Origin: Megalobrama amblycephala
Lineage: Eukaryota; Chordata; Actinopteri; Cypriniformes; Xenocyprididae
Direction of reading: 5' to 3'
Length of the DNA: 64,000 bases
Assembly: GCF_018812025.1 (NCBI RefSeq)
Contig: NC_063054.1
Coordinates: 31,562,418-31,626,417, forward strand
The notes beneath the pieces are model-generated. The model did no database searches. It worked only from the letters and a program-made list of their open reading frames with translations, and was not told where the DNA came from. Every line of letters begins with the position of its first letter. The first letter of the stretch is position 1. Below are positions 48,701 through 55,300 of this stretch, one piece after another. The translations under genes and the position numbers were made by a program.

Positions 48701-51700
48701 CAGGCTGACATAGCACAACAACAGAGCTTGGTCAGAATAATCATCTTTTCTTTCAGACGCCTTTCAACTTAACGTTCCAAGGTGGAATATATTACTGTTA
48801 TTCATAAATATTTATATTTTTTTCCAGCAGGTGTGTCCTAACTGGTAATTATTGAAACAGTAAAGCCAAAAACTTAAAATATAAAAATAAAAGCTAACAC
48901 AAAATATTAATTATAAATACTATAATAGTATATTCATATACATATTATTTATATACTATTACTATAATATTATATAAATAATTTAAATGTGATTAATATG
49001 TATTAACATTTTGAATAAGCTTTTATTTTATATTTTAATTTTTCGTTTTAGTAATTTTTTTAATGTTTTCATCTTTTTTTTAGTTTGTTTTTAAATTATT
49101 TCTACATAGCTTTAATTTTTTTATTACAGTTTTAGTAATTTTAGTACTTCAGCTTCAACTTAATTCAGTTAGTTGCTAAGGCAACATAGTTTTTCATCTA
49201 ATATTTATATTTTATTTATTTATTTCAGCTTTATTTCAGTTTCTGAAATCAATTTTAATAGTTTTAGTTTTAGTAAACAATAACAGCAATGAATAGAGCA
49301 AACGTTAGCATGTAACGTAGAGGGGACCAAAATAGAATGTTTTCCAGTTTATGAGTACTATCTTTTCAAGGTCAGTGTAAACTTTGTTTTCTTTAGCAAT
49401 GATATTCTTGTCACTAGCACACAGTGTCTTAACTGATTCCAATGGGATAGTAATTTGTCTGTCACCACTAAAAGCAAATACTGCACAATAACAGTCTCCT
49501 GTTGAGGCTGATTGGGAAACAATGGCATGGTTTCTGATTCATTTTAACTGTATTGCATTGGCATAACCTCTTTTTTAGTAATCAAATCATCCTAAAATTA
49601 AGCCTTTTTTTATGCACGGTTGCATTGCAGCAATGCAAATTGATTTGGAGATAACGTGTCGTGCAGTACAAGACTAATTAGACCGTAGCATTAGGTTTTG
49701 TTTGAAGGATTCTGACCCCTTTCAAAAAGTTGAACGTGCAGTAACCCAGATAATGTAAAAGCTAGTTTTACACTCTTCCATAAGAGTCTGCAGCTCCTTA
49801 AAATGAGAGCCGGATTTAAAAAAGTCACTTGATGCAGACTTGACTTAGAAGTATTTGGAAATGGCTGAAATTGCATATAGTGAGTTTTAAAAGTAAAACA
49901 GTATTTTATATTATCTTGAAGAAAAAAAATACTGTATATAATAATGTGGATAATACTGTCATTATTATTATTTAAACTGACTTTTAATATTTGCTTATAT
50001 TGCTTAATGCATCTAAATACATAATTTACTTCAAATATTTCCAAAATATTCTACATAATGCAGCTTTGGTTTAAAATGAATTATCATCTTGCTGTCATCT
50101 TGAATGGTGGACTTGCTGTTTGACTCGCTGCATCCCTGGAGAGGGGGGTGAAGTTGAACTGCAGAAGCCATTAACTGGCAGACATTAGATCATAAAAACC
50201 ACAACAGGCCAGAACATTTTAACGATACTTGGAAAAGAGTCAGCAGCTTCAGTGCTATTGAGCGCAAGGTCTAACAAGGTCATTTTGCCCATTCTGATTG
50301 GCAGGCTGCCACTCCGCTCTTGTGCGAGCATTCATCCGGTGCGAAAGCTTTGTGAACCGTAAATACTGGATAGGATATCAATCTCTTTTCCAATCTCTCC
50401 TTCAGGCTATGACTTCGCTGCGGTGTTGGAGTGGTTCGCCGAACGCGTGGACCGCATCATCCTGCTGTTTGATGCCCACAAGCTGGACATCTCGGACGAG
50501 TTCTCGGAGGTGATCAAGGCCCTCAAGAACCACGAGGATAAGATCCGTGTGGTGCTCAACAAGGCCGACCAGATCGAGACGCAGCAGTTGATGCGCGTCT
50601 ACGGCGCCCTCATGTGGTCGCTGGGGAAGATAGTCAACACACCTGAGGTGATTCGTGTCTACATAGGCTCCTTTTGGTCACATCCATTGCTGATTCCAGA
50701 CAATCGCAAGCTGTTTGAAGCTGAAGAGCAAGATCTGTTCAAGGATATCCAGTCGCTGCCCCGCAACGCCGCTCTTCGCAAGCTCAACGATCTGATCAAG
50801 AGAGCTCGTCTTGCTAAGGTAAACTTCTATTACTTTGACCTAATAAGTTTGACGTAATCCAGCAAACAAATGACCCACCTGAGGTTTTATTTAAGTATTT
50901 GCATTTAAACATTGATAAAGCATTATAATATGACCATTAGGTTTTCCTGGAAATTATTGTTTACTGAAAAAAAAAAAAATAATAATAATAATTACTCATC
51001 CTCATTTCACTCCAGACCTATTAGCTGTTATTTTTTTCCTTGAAGCTCAAAAGAATGAATTTTGGATTTATGCAGCTCTTTTTCATGCAATAGTTCCAAT
51101 AACCATGGCTATGAGAAAAACAGCAGTCAGCATTATGAACTCTTCTTGTATATGGAAAGATTCTCCTTTTGTGTTCAAAAAATAACAGCATTTGGAATGT
51201 TAGATAATAATTATGTTCATTTTTGGGTGAACTAATCCTTTAAGTTCCAAAGTCTTGACAAGTTCTGAACCAAACCGCTACTGAAACCAAAAACTGGATA
51301 TGGCTAACACACTGCTCAAAGTCTGGAGAACAAAAACAGAGTCTCAGCGTTTATGCTTTTATATGTTGATGTTCAAAGGGAAAATATTTGGTGTGTGTGA
51401 TTCAGAATAAATGGTCTCTGTTTCTCCATTTATTGAGTTGACATGTTGTTGCCGTTCCAACATGTTTTTGATGTGGTCAAGCATATAGCTCTAGTGTAAA
51501 AGTAATAGCAGTGTATACATGCACTTTGTGTGTTTACGGGTATTTTGTCTGTCTGATCTTGCAGACTTTGCTGAGTAATGAGGCCATTTTCCAAACTGTA
51601 CAGTCTGCTGATGTGTCTCCTTGATGTTTGGCTACATTTTTTGTCAAGACTGAACTCGGAGTCATAGAAGATACTGGTCGTGCAGGAAATAAGCTACATC

Positions 51701-52334
51701 TGAAAAACTAGACCAGAACATGCAAAGAAAGTCCTTGACTTTGACTCAGGGGTCAGTGATTAGTGGGGATTGTTAGATGTGCTGAAAGATGGGATCATGA
51801 GTTAAAATGTCATTCCCCATAAAGACATAATTAAAAATGCCCTTGAGTGTGCTATAGTCTTCCTTGCTTTAATCACAAATTATAAAGTAGCACATTCATT
51901 TAAAGGAAGTTCACTCAAAAATGACAATTCTGTAATCATTTATTCACCGTCATGTTGTTCCAAACCTGTGTAACTTTTCCTCTCTTTGGAACACAAAAGA
52001 TAGACTTAACCTGTTAACTGTCACCCCCCTTTTTGAGCATAGATCTGAACTTAAATGAATGCTTTGGAATACAGACTTAAGGTTGGTGTATTTTTGGTGT
52101 AAGAAGACACTTAGCAGTTTATTGCAGAAGTGAAAGCACTTCAAAAAAATTAAAGTGAAAGCAAGTTATAAAAGTTTTAAGTTTGTTGTAAAGTAAACTT
52201 CATACAAAATATATATTTTACAAAATAATTTGGACTGTAAAATTGCTAGAAAATCAACGTCATATGTGGGGTTGGGTATCATTTGAATTTTAACGATTCC
52301 GATTCTTATCAATTCCTAATTAAGATTCCAATAA

Positions 52335-52369
<35 letters not shown>

Positions 52370-55300
52370 TAAATATTCACATGTATTCTAAGTCTTATTT
52401 CAAAACATTTAAAGGTGCCAAAGAACATGTTTTCAAAAGATGTAATATAAGTCTTAAGTGTCCCCTGAATGTGTCTGAGATGTTTCAGCTCAAAATACCC
52501 CATAGTTTTTTTTTTTAATACATTTTTTTAACTGCCTATCATTATAAATGCGCCGATTCAGGGTACGTGGCCCCTTTAAATCTCGTGCTCCACGCCCCAA
52601 GAGCTCGCGCTTGCCTTAAACACCATAAACAAAGTTCACACAGCTAATATAACCCTCAAAATGGATCTTTACAAAGTGTTCGTCATGCAGCATGTCTAAT
52701 CGCGTAAGTATAGTATTTATTTTGATGCTGAATTAGTTTGATAGTATGCTCCGTGGCTAAAGCTAACATTACACACTATTGGAGAGATTTATATAGAATG
52801 AAGTTGTGTTTATGAATTATACAGACTGCAAGTGTTTAAAAAATGAAAATAACGACAGTCTTGGCTCCGTGAATACAGTAAGAAACGATAGTAACTTTAA
52901 CCACATTTAACAGTACATTAGCAACATGCTAACGAAACATTTAGAAAGACAATTTACAAACATCACTAAAAATACCATATCATCAATGATCATGTCAGTT
53001 ATTATCGCTCCATCTGCCATTTTTCGCTATTGTTCTTGCTTGCTTACCTAGTCTGATGATTCAGCTGTGCTCATCCAGACGTTAATACTGGCTGCCCTTG
53101 TGTAATGCCTTGAACATGAGCTGGCATATGCAAATATTGGGGGCGTACACCCCGACTGTTACGTAACAGTAGGTGTTATGTTGAGATTCGCCTGTTCCTC
53201 GGAGGTCGTTTAAACAAATGAGATTTATATAAGAAGGAGGAAACAATGGAGTTTGAGACTCACTGTATGTCATTTCCATGTACTGAACTCTTGTTATTCA
53301 ACTCTGCCAAGGTAAATTCAATTTTTGAATCTAGGGCACCTTTAATTGTATCTGAATACTATGAACAAAAATCAACAGGCTAAAGAACGCTTAAACAAGG
53401 AACTTTTGCCTATAAACTTTGCCTTTAAAAATACCATAGAAAAAAAAAACAAGACTAACTAGCCTAAATTTCAAGCATTATTAAAGTCAAGTAAACACTC
53501 AGTAATTAAAAAAGAACAAATGAATAAATTAGTAATTGCACAAATAAATACAACTGATAAAAAATACAATTGAAATAGATTTTCAGGTATTTTGTTACAG
53601 AAACTAATCAAATGTAAAATAACACTGCACTTTATGAATAAAATAGAGGCTACATTACAAATATAGTTACAAAAGTTATTCAGTCAAGAACAGCGAGTGA
53701 ATTTTCTCTTTGTCTTTTGTCTTTGATAATTGTTGTTATAGAGACAGCAGCAGGAATATTAGGCTGAGCAGCATGGATCCAGTATACTGTTATGCATTTT
53801 CTTTGCCAACTGTTTATGTTCACTTAAGACATAACCAACTGTGTTTACGTGAACATTTTGACACATTTTTGTGTATTGTTCCATTCAAGAGCAAGAAGAC
53901 ACAGAAGAGAACTCAGTTCAGCATTGTGCACTATTCAGTATGAGAGGCTTCTTTCTGTGTGCTTGTTTTGGACGTGCACAGCACAGAAAACAGTGTGTGA
54001 GTCTTCTTTGCACTTGAATGGTTTAATATCACATTAAAATCACTTTTTCTGTGCACGCGCTTTAGATGTGTGCAGAGCACAGAAAACAGCATGCGAGTCC
54101 TCTTGCGCCTGAATGGTTTAAAATCACATTAAAATGCGCACACAGGTATCTATAAGCAGAATCAAAATGCACATTTCTTATTGAATCACCAGTTCTTGGA
54201 AATTTGGAACCGGTTCTAAAATGGTATCAAAATGGTTGTGATCCAACTTTGATGTTGATATCACAAAAATGTAGCCTGCTAAATGGTTTCAGAGTACCAA
54301 TTTCATGGTAAAGCAATGTCTTTCACATGATGAATTTTGAGTGTTTAAGCTTTTGAATGATAATTTATGCTGATTACTAAAATATGTGATAGGGAAAAAA
54401 TCAATAAAAAAGTATCCTGCTGTAATGGCCAGATTCCACGTTAATGTTTTTCAACAGCAATCCACCTCCTAGATACAGTGGGTACGGAAAGTATTCAGAC
54501 CCCCTTAAATTTTTCACTCTTTGTTATATTGCAGCCATTTGCTAAAATCATTTTTGCAGATTTATTAAAAAAGAAAAACTGAAATATCACATGGTCCTAA
54601 GTATTCAGACCCTTTGCTCAGTATTTAGTAGAAGCACCCTTTTGATCTAATAAAGCCATGAGTCTTTTTGGGAAAGATGCAACAAGTTTTTCACACCTGG
54701 ATTTGGGGAACCTCTGCCATTCCTCCTTGCAGATCCTCTCCAGTTCTGTCAGGTTGGATGGTAAACGTTGGTGGACAGCCATTTTTAGGTCTCTCCAGAG
54801 ATGCTCAATTGGGTTTAAGTCAGGGTTCTGGCTGGGCCATTCAAGAACAGTCACGGAGTTGTTGTGAAGCCACTCCTTCGTTATTTTAGCTGTGTGCTTA
54901 GGGTCATTGTCTTGTTGGAAGGTAAACCTTCAGCCCAGTCTGAGGTCCTGAGCACTCTGGAGAAGGTTTTTGTCCAGGATATCCCTGTACTTGGCCGCAT
55001 TCATCTTTCCCTCAACCAGTCGTCCTGTCCCTGCAGCTGAAAAAAAGCTCTAGGAAGGGTTCTGGTCGTCCCAAACGTCTTCCATTTAAGGATTATGGAG
55101 GCCACTGTGCTCTTAGGAAACTTAAGTGCAGCAGAATTTTTTTGTAACCTTGGCCAGATCTGTGCCTTGCCACAATTCTGTCTCTGAGCTCTTCAGGCAG
55201 TTCCTTTGACCTCATGATTCTCATTTGCTCTGACATGCACTGTGAGCTGTAAGATCTTATATAGACAGGTGTGTGGCTTTCCTAATCAAGTCCAATCAGT

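Larger units (their letters stand above)
52008..54330. repeat. Older dispersed repeat (AACTGTCACCCCCC family), copy 2, interrupted
   Basis: Matches copy 1 from TTAACTGTCACCCCCCTTTTTG to CATATGTG near 52267, then again from about 54248 (TTGATGTTGATATCACAAAA). The intervening almost 2 kb is absent from copy 1 at the same point. Confidence 0.72.

Noticed and set aside
54618..54889. Plus-strand frames of 69 and 73 codons
   Set aside because: They are antisense to the Tc1 transposase remnant, whose minus-strand frame carries the recognisable [10 protein letters not shown] motif.
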